NCBI RefSeq assembly: GCF_905250085.1
Contig: NZ_CAJNOB010000034.1
Coordinates: 62,001 to 126,000, forward strand
DNA from: Candidatus Methylacidithermus pantelleriae
Lineage (GTDB): Bacteria; Verrucomicrobiota; Verrucomicrobiia; Methylacidiphilales; Methylacidiphilaceae
Direction of reading: 5' to 3'
DNA length: 64,000 nt
Position numbers and translations under genes: made by a program. The notes under the pieces were generated by a model, which did not search any database, was not told where the DNA came from, and saw only the letters and a program-made list of their open reading frames with translations. Position 1 is the stretch's first letter, and each line of letters opens with the position of its first letter. Positions 57,062-64,000 of the stretch are shown one piece after another.

Positions 57062-57826
57062 ATGCAAGAGCCGGTTGTTGAGGTTGAAGCACTCGGAAAA
57101 CGATTCGGGCCCACGGTCGCAGTTGAAGATCTTACGTTTCGGGTTTGGGAGGGAGAAACCGTCGGATTACTTGGCCCGAATGGGGCTGGAAAGACTACGG
57201 TGATCCACATGCTTTTGGGCCTGACCTTACCGAGCTGTGGGACGATCCGGGTGTTTGGTCTTCCGATGAATGGACACCGGGTCCAGATTCTCCAAAGGTC
57301 GAATTTTGTCTCGGCTTACACGAATTTACCCACCAACTTACGTGTTTTGGAGAATTTGCGGATCTTTGCTCTCCTGTACGGACTCCGGCGAGCGGAACGG
57401 AAAATTTGGGAACTTTTGGAACTGGTGGAAATTCCCCATCTCGCTCGAAAGGTCACCGGGGTGCTTTCTTCGGGTGAAATGACCCGGGTTAATCTGTGCA
57501 AGGCTCTTCTAAATGATCCCGAGCTTCTCCTCCTGGACGAACCTACTGCAGGGTTGGATCCCGATATTGCAGACAAAGTTCGTAGGCTTCTTCAACGGCT
57601 GCAGAAAGAAAGAAGGATCACCATGATCTATACATCTCATAATATGAGGGAAATTGAAGAGCTTTGTGATCGAGTCCTTTTTCTCTACCGAGGCAGACTT
57701 TTGACGGAGGGACCTCCGAAGGAGGTTGCCGTGCGTTTTGGAAGGAAGTCCTTGGAGGAGTTTTTCATTTCCCTGGCAAGGGAGGGTAAGTCAGCAGTCG
57801 AACCTCCCCGTTCCGCTAGTCCATGA
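57062..57826 (+). CDS. ABC-2 type exporter, ATP-binding protein
   Basis: A 254-residue ATPase subunit. Walker A is GPNGAGKTT (about residues 40-48), the signature is LSSGEMTR, Walker B is LLLLDEPTAGLDP, and the switch His lies in YTSHNMREIEELCD. The Q-loop region reads NFVSAYTNLPTNL and lacks an obvious Gln, and the signature differs slightly from LSGGQ; both occur in ABC-2 (NodI-like) exporters. It overlaps the permease gene by four bases (ATGA). The cargo (polysaccharide, lipid or drug) is unknown. Confidence 0.9.
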   Translation: MQEPVVEVEALGKRFGPTVAVEDLTFRVWEGETVGLLGPNGAGKTTVIHMLLGLTLPSCGTIRVFGLPMNGHRVQILQRSNFVSAYTNLPTNLRVLENLRIFALLYGLRRAERKIWELLELVEIPHLARKVTGVLSSGEMTRVNLCKALLNDPELLLLDEPTAGLDPDIADKVRRLLQRLQKERRITMIYTSHNMREIEELCDRVLFLYRGRLLTEGPPKEVAVRFGRKSLEEFFISLAREGKSAVEPPRSASP

Positions 57827-58614
57827 AGTTGTGTCGAATCCAGGCGCTTCTCCTGCGGTATCTTTTCGTTTACCGCAACCCCCTCCGCAGTCTGGAGGCC
57901 TTTTTCTGGCCGGTCATGGACCTCTTGGTGTGGGGTTTTGTCACCCACTACCTAGAAAGTGCCCACCGAACCCTGCCTGCCGGGATCACGTTTCTCATCG
58001 GAGCCATGATCTTTTGGGACATCCTTTACCGCTCTCAGCAAGGGTTAACCCTAGCCTTTCTCGAGGATGTGTGGTCTCGTAACGTGTTAAACCTTTTTTC
58101 TTCTCCCCTTCATCTCCGGGAATTTTTAGCGGCTACCTACTTGGCTGGTTTGCTCAAAACGACCGTGATCGCGGTCCTTTTGACGCTGTTGGCGTACAGT
58201 CTATGGGGGTTTAACCTCTGGGCCATCGGAACCCGGTTAGCTCCTCTCACGGGCAACCTCATCCTTATGGGATGGAGCTTGGGTATGTTGACCACAGGAT
58301 TAATCCTTCGCTGGGGCCAAGCCGCCGAGGCATTGGCCTGGGCCGTTCCTTTTTTCATTCAACCCTTTGCTGCGGTGTTCTATCCCTTGGCGGTCCTTCC
58401 TAGCTGGGTGAGAAGGTTTGCCTGGTTCATCCCGGCCACCCACGTTTTTGAGGGCCTTCGAGAGGTACTGTCGTCCGGGCAGCTTTCGTGGAATCATCTC
58501 CTTTGGGCGAGCGGTCTTAATGCGATCTATCTGCTTTTAGCAGGAGTGTGTTTTTACCGGTTGTACACTTCGGCGCGAGTACGCGGGCTATTAACGAAGC
58601 TAGGCACTCATTGA
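57823..58614 (+). CDS. ABC-2 type exporter, permease protein
   Basis: A 263-residue membrane protein with about six helices, the ABC-2 permease layout. The conserved C-terminal region PFAAVFYPLAVLPSWVRRFAWFIPATHVFEGLREVL contains the amphipathic ABC-2 signature (YPxxxLP...P.TH..E..R). It pairs with the ATPase immediately upstream. Its last seven bases overlap the convergent DUF2939 gene. Confidence 0.9.
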   Translation: MKLCRIQALLLRYLFVYRNPLRSLEAFFWPVMDLLVWGFVTHYLESAHRTLPAGITFLIGAMIFWDILYRSQQGLTLAFLEDVWSRNVLNLFSSPLHLREFLAATYLAGLLKTTVIAVLLTLLAYSLWGFNLWAIGTRLAPLTGNLILMGWSLGMLTTGLILRWGQAAEALAWAVPFFIQPFAAVFYPLAVLPSWVRRFAWFIPATHVFEGLREVLSSGQLSWNHLLWASGLNAIYLLLAGVCFYRLYTSARVRGLLTKLGTH

Positions 58615-59225
58615 AGGGGCTTGGGGTTGTCTTTAAGCGTGGAAGATCGAAACTCGATACGCACGAGCCTCCAGCCCGTCCATCTCCATTGAAACCATAG
58701 CCGGAGATTGGACTCGTCCACCCGAAAAGCTCCCCACCGTGGGAAGGAGAAACGCCAGGGATGTCCTCTTTGCTTATCGCCGAGAGGGTTGTCCTTTTGC
58801 CAGGAAGGATGAGGCAATCGAAAAAGTGGTTCCTCGTTTCCCTCCTTTTGCTTTAAAAGTTCGGCAAGAGTCGTAGGGGTCACAAGGAAATCCACCAAGG
58901 GATCGACGAGAGCTACCCCTAGTTTTCCGGCCAGTGCCTGGAAAAGTTGCTCCCAAGGGTCTTCTTCCTCCGGTTGCCCAGGCGGAGGATTGCGCAGGAT
59001 CCGGGCCTTAAGTTCCTGTTTGAGCGAAGCCCGTAGGCTCGCGAAATCGACCAGTTTTTCCAAGCTTACGGCATCCCCTTCCTTAACCGCGCGCCGGAGA
59101 GCCTCGTACGCGAAGAAGGGAGAAAGAAAGTACCAGAGGGCAAAAGCCAATAAACCCAGACTTGCAAGCGCCCCTACCTTTTTCACCTTTTCGACTCCCT
59201 TGCCGAGCTCTTGCGCGGGGCACAA
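58608..59225 (-). CDS. DUF2939-type membrane-anchored protein
   Basis: Up to 205 residues; the first 10-15 may not be translated. One N-terminal helix (VGALASLGLLAFALWYFLSPFFAYEAL) is followed by RRAVKEGDAVSLEKLVDFASLRASLKQEL, the DUF2939 pattern, and a beta-rich end with several Trp (RLWFQWRWTGWRLVRIEF). The family is of unknown function and is probably exposed to the periplasm. It is convergent with the ABC permease. Confidence 0.72.
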   Translation of the reverse strand: MCPAQELGKGVEKVKKVGALASLGLLAFALWYFLSPFFAYEALRRAVKEGDAVSLEKLVDFASLRASLKQELKARILRNPPPGQPEEEDPWEQLFQALAGKLGVALVDPLVDFLVTPTTLAELLKQKEGNEEPLFRLPHPSWQKDNPLGDKQRGHPWRFSFPRWGAFRVDESNLRLWFQWRWTGWRLVRIEFRSSTLKDNPKPLQ

Positions 59226-59367
59226 ACGGTAACTTTCCTTTTGACTGCCCTATCGTGGGGGTGAACCATCGCGCCTCCCAAAAAGGGCGCTTTGGCCCTC
59301 AAAGGAAAAGAATTTCTCAAGGGTTGGAATAAGAGAAACCTTTCCGGTCTGGAAAAAAACCCAATCG

Positions 59368-61935
59368 CTATGCAAACATACCGCCGCGGCCCGGATGGGA
59401 AAAAAGTTCCAGGTCTTCTTGGTGGTTTTTCGTTACAAGTCGCCTTCCCGGAGGCGCCATTTTTTTCCGTATCCGCTGGGACCCTCGCTGCCACTGCTCG
59501 AGAAGAGCTTGGGCACGAGCCAATACCGCAGCTGGCAGCCCAGCCAGCTTGGCGACAAAAATTCCATAGCTTCGATCCGATTCGCCCGGGCGAACCGTAT
59601 GAAGAAAGCGAATCCCTTCTGGCCCCTCTTCGACGCTCATCTGCCAGGTTTCGATTCCGGGCCGTTCATGGGATAAAGCGACAAGTTCGTGGTAATGGGT
59701 CGCAAAAAGCGTGAGGCATCCAATCCGGTCGTAGAGATGTTCGGCAACCGCCCAGGCAATGGCCAGGCCGTCGTAGGTATCTGTGCCGCGCCCCACCTCG
59801 TCCAGAAGAACCAGGCTTCGTTGTGTGGCTTCCGCAAGGATCTGGCTGACCTCTGACATTTCTACGAAAAAAGTGCTCCTTCCCCGAGCCAGCTCATCGG
59901 AAGCTCCTACGCGAGTAAAAATGCGGTCCAGTAACCCGAGGCGCGCGCGGCCAGCAGGCACAAAGCAACCGATTTGAGCCAAAAGACAAATGAGAGCGAC
60001 CTGCCGCAAATACGTGCTTTTGCCGGCCATGTTGGGTCCGGTAAGGAGAATGAAACGACGCTGGCGATTTAAGAACGTGTCATTGGGAACAAATCGCGCC
60101 ATACCCAAAACCTGCTCAAGGACAGGGTGCCTCCCCTGTTCGATCTCGATACAAGGCTCCTCGACAAACTCCGGACGGACATACTTTCGTTCGGTAGCTA
60201 GTACCGCCCATCCCAAAAGAACATCCAATTCCGCCAGCGCTTCGGCAGTCTTATGAATGGCTTCTCCTCTCTGAAGAATAGCCTGGCAGAGTTCTTCTAA
60301 AATGGATTTCTCCCGTTCCCTGGCCTTTTGCTGCGCTTCCAAAATCTCCCATTCGACCTGTCTTAGTTCCCGAGTGGTGTAGCGCTCTACGTGGGCTAGG
60401 GTTTGCTTGCGCTCGTAATAGGGCGGTACAAGCGAAAGATTGGGCTTGGTAACTTCCAGATAGTAACCGAGAACCTCGCTGTACCCAATTTTCAGCGATC
60501 GGATGGCGGTCTTTTCCTGTTCTTCTCGAAGGAACTTTGCCATCCAGTTTTTTCCTTCCTGAACCGTCTTCCGGAACCGGTCCAGCTCCGCATCCCTTCC
60601 TTCCCGTATCACCCCTTCCGAAGACCCGCGGGAGGCGCTTTCTGGATCAAGCGTTTGTTCCAGTAGCTCCACCAGCTCCGCTTGAGGCAGGATCGTTTCG
60701 CGTAGTTCCGAGATCCGCGCGACCGAAAACCCTTGCAGATACTCTCGAACGGGCCCAAAGGATCGAAGGGATTCCTTGAGAGCCAAAAGATCCCGGGCAC
60801 TGGCCATCCCATGAAGAATTCGTGTTAACTGCCGCTGGGGGTCTCCCAGCGTCGCAAGGACCTTTCGGAGTTCCTCCCGCCGTTCGGGATGGGACAAAAA
60901 ACCAGCAATGGTTTCGTGGCGTTTTTCAATTGCCTTGCGGTTTCGTAAAGGATGCGCAAGCCAGCGTCGTAAAAGCCTTCCCCCGCCAGGGGTTACCGTT
61001 CGATCGATCGCCGCTACCAGCGTGAAACGACGATCCCCGGAAGAACTTTCCCATAGCTCGAGGGTTCGTTGTGCCGCCGTATCTAAAACCATCCAGTCAG
61101 GGCAGCACAGCCAGCGAGGGCGCGCCAAGGACGGAAGTTTCTGGTGAAGTTCCTCCTCAAGATACTCCAAGAGAGCCCCGGCTGCGCGCAAGGCGGCGGT
61201 AGCGTTTCGTAATCGGAAGCTCTCAAGAATTTCCCTTCCCCATCGTCCAGCCAGCCGCTCTTGGGCCAGGTTTTGATCAAACCGTTCCGGTGACCGAAAG
61301 ACCAAAAGCGTACGGGCGCTTTCCACATAGTGGCTGGGTGGCTCACAAGGAAAGATGTTTTCCTCTTTTTCTCCGAGCCACTCGGCCAGAACTTCCGCCT
61401 TCGCGCCGTGCGAAAGAAGTACCTCGCGGGGCCGCAGAGAAAAAAGAATCCCTTTGGTCTCTTCTCCCCGTTCCTGGGTGACAAAAAATTCTCCCGTTCC
61501 CAGGTCTGCATAGGCAAGCCCCCAAAGATCGCCTTCTCCCCACAGGGCAGCGCAAAAACGATTCTCGACCACGCTCGATCCCTCTTCCTCCCAATAGCTT
61601 CCAGGACTCCAAACTCGGGTGATCATGCGCCGCACAAGCTGTCCCGGCCGGGCCGGTTCCGCCTGCTCGCATATGGCTACGCGTTTCCCCTGCTGCACGA
61701 GTCGTCCGATGTAATGAAGGGCATTCTGACAGGGCAGTCCGCACATCGGTACTCCCTGTCGGCTGGTCAGCGTGAGCCCCAAAAGCCGCGACGCTTCGGT
61801 AGCGTCCTCATAAAAAAGTTCAAAAAAGTCCCCAAGCTGGAAAAAAAGGAGACAATCGGCTGAAAGTTTCGCTTTGAGTTCCTGGTACTGTTGCAGCATC
61901 GGGGTAAGACTGGCAGAAGAGGACGATTCGACCAT
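59368..61935 (-). CDS. mutS: DNA mismatch repair protein MutS
   Basis: About 855 residues from ATG 61935 (the frame extends to 62025 without supporting signals). The mismatch-recognition domain has FFQLGDFFELFYEDA with the Phe-x-Glu reading motif; the ATPase has LTGPNMAGKSTYLRQ (Walker A), STFFVEMSEV, LVLLDEVGRGTDTYDGLAIAWAV (Walker B and signature) and LFATHYHELVAL. It detects mismatches and small loops and recruits MutL. mutL is not in the window. The last 25 residues are basic. Confidence 0.96.
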   Translation of the reverse strand: MVESSSSASLTPMLQQYQELKAKLSADCLLFFQLGDFFELFYEDATEASRLLGLTLTSRQGVPMCGLPCQNALHYIGRLVQQGKRVAICEQAEPARPGQLVRRMITRVWSPGSYWEEEGSSVVENRFCAALWGEGDLWGLAYADLGTGEFFVTQERGEETKGILFSLRPREVLLSHGAKAEVLAEWLGEKEENIFPCEPPSHYVESARTLLVFRSPERFDQNLAQERLAGRWGREILESFRLRNATAALRAAGALLEYLEEELHQKLPSLARPRWLCCPDWMVLDTAAQRTLELWESSSGDRRFTLVAAIDRTVTPGGGRLLRRWLAHPLRNRKAIEKRHETIAGFLSHPERREELRKVLATLGDPQRQLTRILHGMASARDLLALKESLRSFGPVREYLQGFSVARISELRETILPQAELVELLEQTLDPESASRGSSEGVIREGRDAELDRFRKTVQEGKNWMAKFLREEQEKTAIRSLKIGYSEVLGYYLEVTKPNLSLVPPYYERKQTLAHVERYTTRELRQVEWEILEAQQKAREREKSILEELCQAILQRGEAIHKTAEALAELDVLLGWAVLATERKYVRPEFVEEPCIEIEQGRHPVLEQVLGMARFVPNDTFLNRQRRFILLTGPNMAGKSTYLRQVALICLLAQIGCFVPAGRARLGLLDRIFTRVGASDELARGRSTFFVEMSEVSQILAEATQRSLVLLDEVGRGTDTYDGLAIAWAVAEHLYDRIGCLTLFATHYHELVALSHERPGIETWQMSVEEGPEGIRFLHTVRPGESDRSYGIFVAKLAGLPAAVLARAQALLEQWQRGSQRIRKKMAPPGRRLVTKNHQEDLELFSHPGRGGMFA

Positions 61936-62178
61936 AGAGACCCAATTCCTTTTTATCGCTCCCGGAGGCGTTTTGTCTATCGCCAACGCTCCCCCTACGG
62001 GGAGGGAGGTGCCTTTTTGCCGCAAAAATTTTTTTTTTAGCTTTTCCTTGGGCTGCCTAGAAAATCAGGAAACGACGCACGAAGGACAGTGGGCTCTCTC
62101 CATTTAGGGTTTTGTCCTGGCTGCAACCGTTCCTGGCAGGGGAAGAGAAGGGCGGTGCTCGTCTGCCAACTTTTTTCT

Positions 62179-62194
62179 GGAGAAAGCTTTCTCC
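62179..62194. promoter_or_regulatory. perfect 16-base palindrome between mutS and thyA
   Basis: GGAGAAAGCTTTCTCC is a perfect palindrome 45 bases upstream of thyA and about 245 bases upstream of mutS. It could be an operator or simply a hairpin; the AT-rich flanks are promoter-like. Confidence 0.35.
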
Positions 62195-62239
62195 TTGCAT
62201 CGAAAGAAAAATCTTTTCCAATGAACCTGATAATCCTCC

Positions 62240-63034
62240 ATGGAGATCTATTGCCGGGCTTTGGAACGACTCTTAACGCAGGGGAAGCGGAAACCTGATC
62301 GCACCGGGGTTGGCACCTATGCCCTTTTTGGAGAACAATTCCGTTTCCGGTTGCGGGAGGGCTTTCCGCTTCTAACAACCAAGCGAATCCATTGGAAGTC
62401 CGTGGTGCACGAGCTTTTGTGGTTTCTTCGAGGAGATACCCACATTGGTTATCTTCACCAGCACGGGGTAACCATTTGGGATGAATGGGCCGATCCGGAG
62501 GGGAGTCTTGGCAGAATCTATGGTGCGCAGTGGCGCCGATGGAGGGGCCCCGATGGGCAGGTGGTCGATCAGATCGCAGAGCTGGTACATGGAATCCGGA
62601 CTGACCCCTACAGCCGGCGTCTGTTGGTGACGGCGTGGAATCCAGCGGAGCTGCATCTTATGGCTCTTCCCCCATGCCATGTCCTTTTCCAGGTCTGTGT
62701 GCTTGACGGGGAGCTGTCCCTTCAGGTCTACCAGCGGAGTGCCGATTTTTTTCTTGGGGTTCCTTTCAATATCGCTTCTTACGCTCTTCTTACCCATCTT
62801 CTGGCTCATATCGGCGGGTTTGTACCAGGAGAGCTTGTGTACACGCTCGGCGACTACCATCTCTATTTGAACCACATAGAACCCGCTCGGATTTTGCTTT
62901 CCCGAAAGCCTCGCCCGTTACCAAGGCTGGAAATTTCTCCCGACGTCCGTGAGCTGGAAGAGGTACGTTTTGAACACTTTCGGCTGGTCGGCTATGACCC
63001 TCATCCCCCGATTCCCGCTCCCGTTGCCGTGTAA
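62240..63034 (+). CDS. thyA: thymidylate synthase
   Basis: A 264-residue enzyme, the usual bacterial ThyA length. It methylates dUMP to dTMP with methylenetetrahydrofolate. [17 protein letters not shown] is the phosphate/folate motif; [17 protein letters not shown] contains the catalytic Cys; [21 protein letters not shown] and GDYHLYLNH are the dUMP-binding motifs. The dUTPase at 1324 makes its substrate. ATG 62240 lacks a strong ribosome-binding site but matches the family start. Confidence 0.96.
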   Translation: MEIYCRALERLLTQGKRKPDRTGVGTYALFGEQFRFRLREGFPLLTTKRIHWKSVVHELLWFLRGDTHIGYLHQHGVTIWDEWADPEGSLGRIYGAQWRRWRGPDGQVVDQIAELVHGIRTDPYSRRLLVTAWNPAELHLMALPPCHVLFQVCVLDGELSLQVYQRSADFFLGVPFNIASYALLTHLLAHIGGFVPGELVYTLGDYHLYLNHIEPARILLSRKPRPLPRLEISPDVRELEEVRFEHFRLVGYDPHPPIPAPVAV

Positions 63035-63409
63035 ACCGTTTCCCCTCTTGGTGGTTCGGCGGGATGGCGGTGAGTCCGGTTCCCCGGGTTCTGGAAAGCT
63101 CGTTTTTCGACAACCGTTTTTGGCCTGCCACGGTTCCTAGGGCAACTCCAACACGTCTCTTACCGGTTGTTGAGGGTGCCGGGATGCCTAATCAACCCCA
63201 ATTCGGGTCATCATGGAACCTAAAATCCAGAAGCCCCATGGGAAGGGTCTCATCCGGAAGAGACAAACTCTCTAGGGAAAAAGAGTCAAAGGGCTCAAAA
63301 GAAGGCCAACCCGGTTTCCATCGGCTTCTTAAAAAAAATCCATCCATTCGCGTTTGTGCCCGAGAAAAACCGTTCCGAAAACCATAAAACGATACACAAC
63401 TTTTCCCCT
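63035..63409. other. intergenic region, no supported gene
   Basis: A plus-strand frame (63064-63387) has no recognised product and is low in complexity. It ends where similarity to the decayed element's right end begins. Confidence 0.3.
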
Positions 63410-64000
63410 ACCAGGGAGGATGCTCCGAGACGCCGGTCGAACAGGGCTAGCGACCATTTGCGTGCCGGGGTTTCACCGGCAAAGCCTAGGTGGCGTCCAG
63501 TCCCGCCGTTTCCGGGACAGAGGCGCGGGAGGCAAGTTGATCGCCTCCCGACCGGACATGTGCCGCATGCGCCGCTTTCCGTCTTCCCCGGATCCCGGCC
63601 ATAGAAACGACCATTCGAGTTTGCTCCGGTTGCTTGGGGGTGGGGCAAAAGGTGACATACGCGCCCTTGCAAGTAGGCACGGCTGCCTCTGGTACGGAGG
63701 GCCGCTCGCCGACACTCCATCCTTTCCGGCCGAGGGGAGAAAGCCCCCCCTCCTAAAAACTTTCGCCTTGACGACGCGCGTGGTTGACGGCGGCCGATCA
63801 CACACCTGGAGGCCCGGGTCGACTTTGGTCAGCTCGACTCTGGCAGGAAAAAAGCCGACTTCGCCATCGCGACCGCGTTAGCATGGGCGAAGGAAGAGAG
63901 CGAGCCCGAACGGGATCCACCGACTCCAAGTTTGAGCTTCCTCTTGCGAAGATCCCATCGTGTTCGATCACAAGCCCCTTGGCTAATGGAGCACAAGGCC
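63410..64000 (-). pseudogene. IS607-associated TnpB, degenerate copy 2 (inverted, runs past the window end)
   Basis: Read on the minus strand, this segment matches 17080-17665 closely at the DNA level: the CTTGTGATCGAA stretch, AAGTCGGCTTTTT, GTCAACCACGCGCGTCGTCA, GTCGTTTCTATGG, ACGGAAAGCGGCGCA and CATGTCCGGTCGGGAGG all recur. It holds the C-terminal third of tnpB plus the right end, in broken frames. The hairpin sequence near 63463-63481 is nearly identical in both copies. Its tnpA and most of tnpB should lie beyond base 64000. Confidence 0.7.

Overview
The window is bacterial chromosome, almost certainly from the phylum Verrucomicrobia, plausibly the acidophilic Methylacidiphilum-like branch. 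The strongest evidence is the 16S rRNA gene: at 45021-45038 it carries the Verrucomicrobia-type version of the 338 region (ACACCTACGGGTGGCAGC, the target of probe EUB338-III) instead of the common bacterial form. A PUR-domain protein, futalosine-type menaquinone genes and a small secreted HPCxLC protein fit this. The genus is an inference.

Layout. 1-14.9 kb: end of a polytopic glycosyltransferase, a DCC thiol-disulfide protein and a dimeric dUTPase on the plus strand, then a long minus-strand series (gltB, a membrane protein, an Hsp70-like ATPase, a His/Met-rich outer-membrane protein, trmL, truA, a PagL-like deacylase, yqgF/ruvX). 14.0-17.7 kb: two small plus-strand genes, tRNA-Leu(UAA) and a decayed IS607-type element. 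17.8-32.2 kb: amino-acid permease, SMI1/KNR4 protein, mqnA-mqnC, a Cys/His-rich secreted protein, an ExbB-type channel, hemQ, a ferritin-like/VIT1 iron exporter, a glycosyltransferase-51 protein, glutaredoxin, DUF309, the minus-strand operon tonB-exbB-exbD-def, and a PUR-domain protein. 32.6-38.2 kb: polyprenyl synthase, the compact rpmH-rnpA-yidD-yidC cluster, and nadB. 38.5-41.6 kb: a graveyard of a decayed IS200/IS605 element and an IS1634-like transposase. 42-44.3 kb: a lipid/isoprenoid-type methyltransferase and an ArnT-like glycosyltransferase.

44.4-50 kb is one complete rRNA operon: promoter, boxA, 16S, tRNA-Ala(UGC), tRNA-Ile(GAU), 23S, 5S, terminator. Both large rRNAs are flanked by long complementary arms that should form processing stems. 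The tRNA order Ala-Ile is the reverse of the usual Ile-Ala. 50-54 kb is gene-poor, with a frameshifted secreted-protein gene and a possible IS66-like remnant.

54.1-56.7 kb holds the most unusual content: two adjacent paralogues with a membrane-anchored helical N-terminal domain. The second has grown a tail containing a Tyr/Asp tract, a stretch of about 120 residues that is nearly one-third tryptophan, and a Gly/Arg/Phe/His repeat end. I do not recognise this protein. It is followed by a two-gene ABC-2 exporter, a DUF2939 protein, mutS and thyA.

The last 590 bases are a second decayed copy, inverted, of the same IS607-type TnpB found at 16-17.7 kb. The two copies keep a nearly identical hairpin just past the TnpB reading frame, where such elements encode their guide RNA. 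No CRISPR array and no intact insertion sequence were seen.
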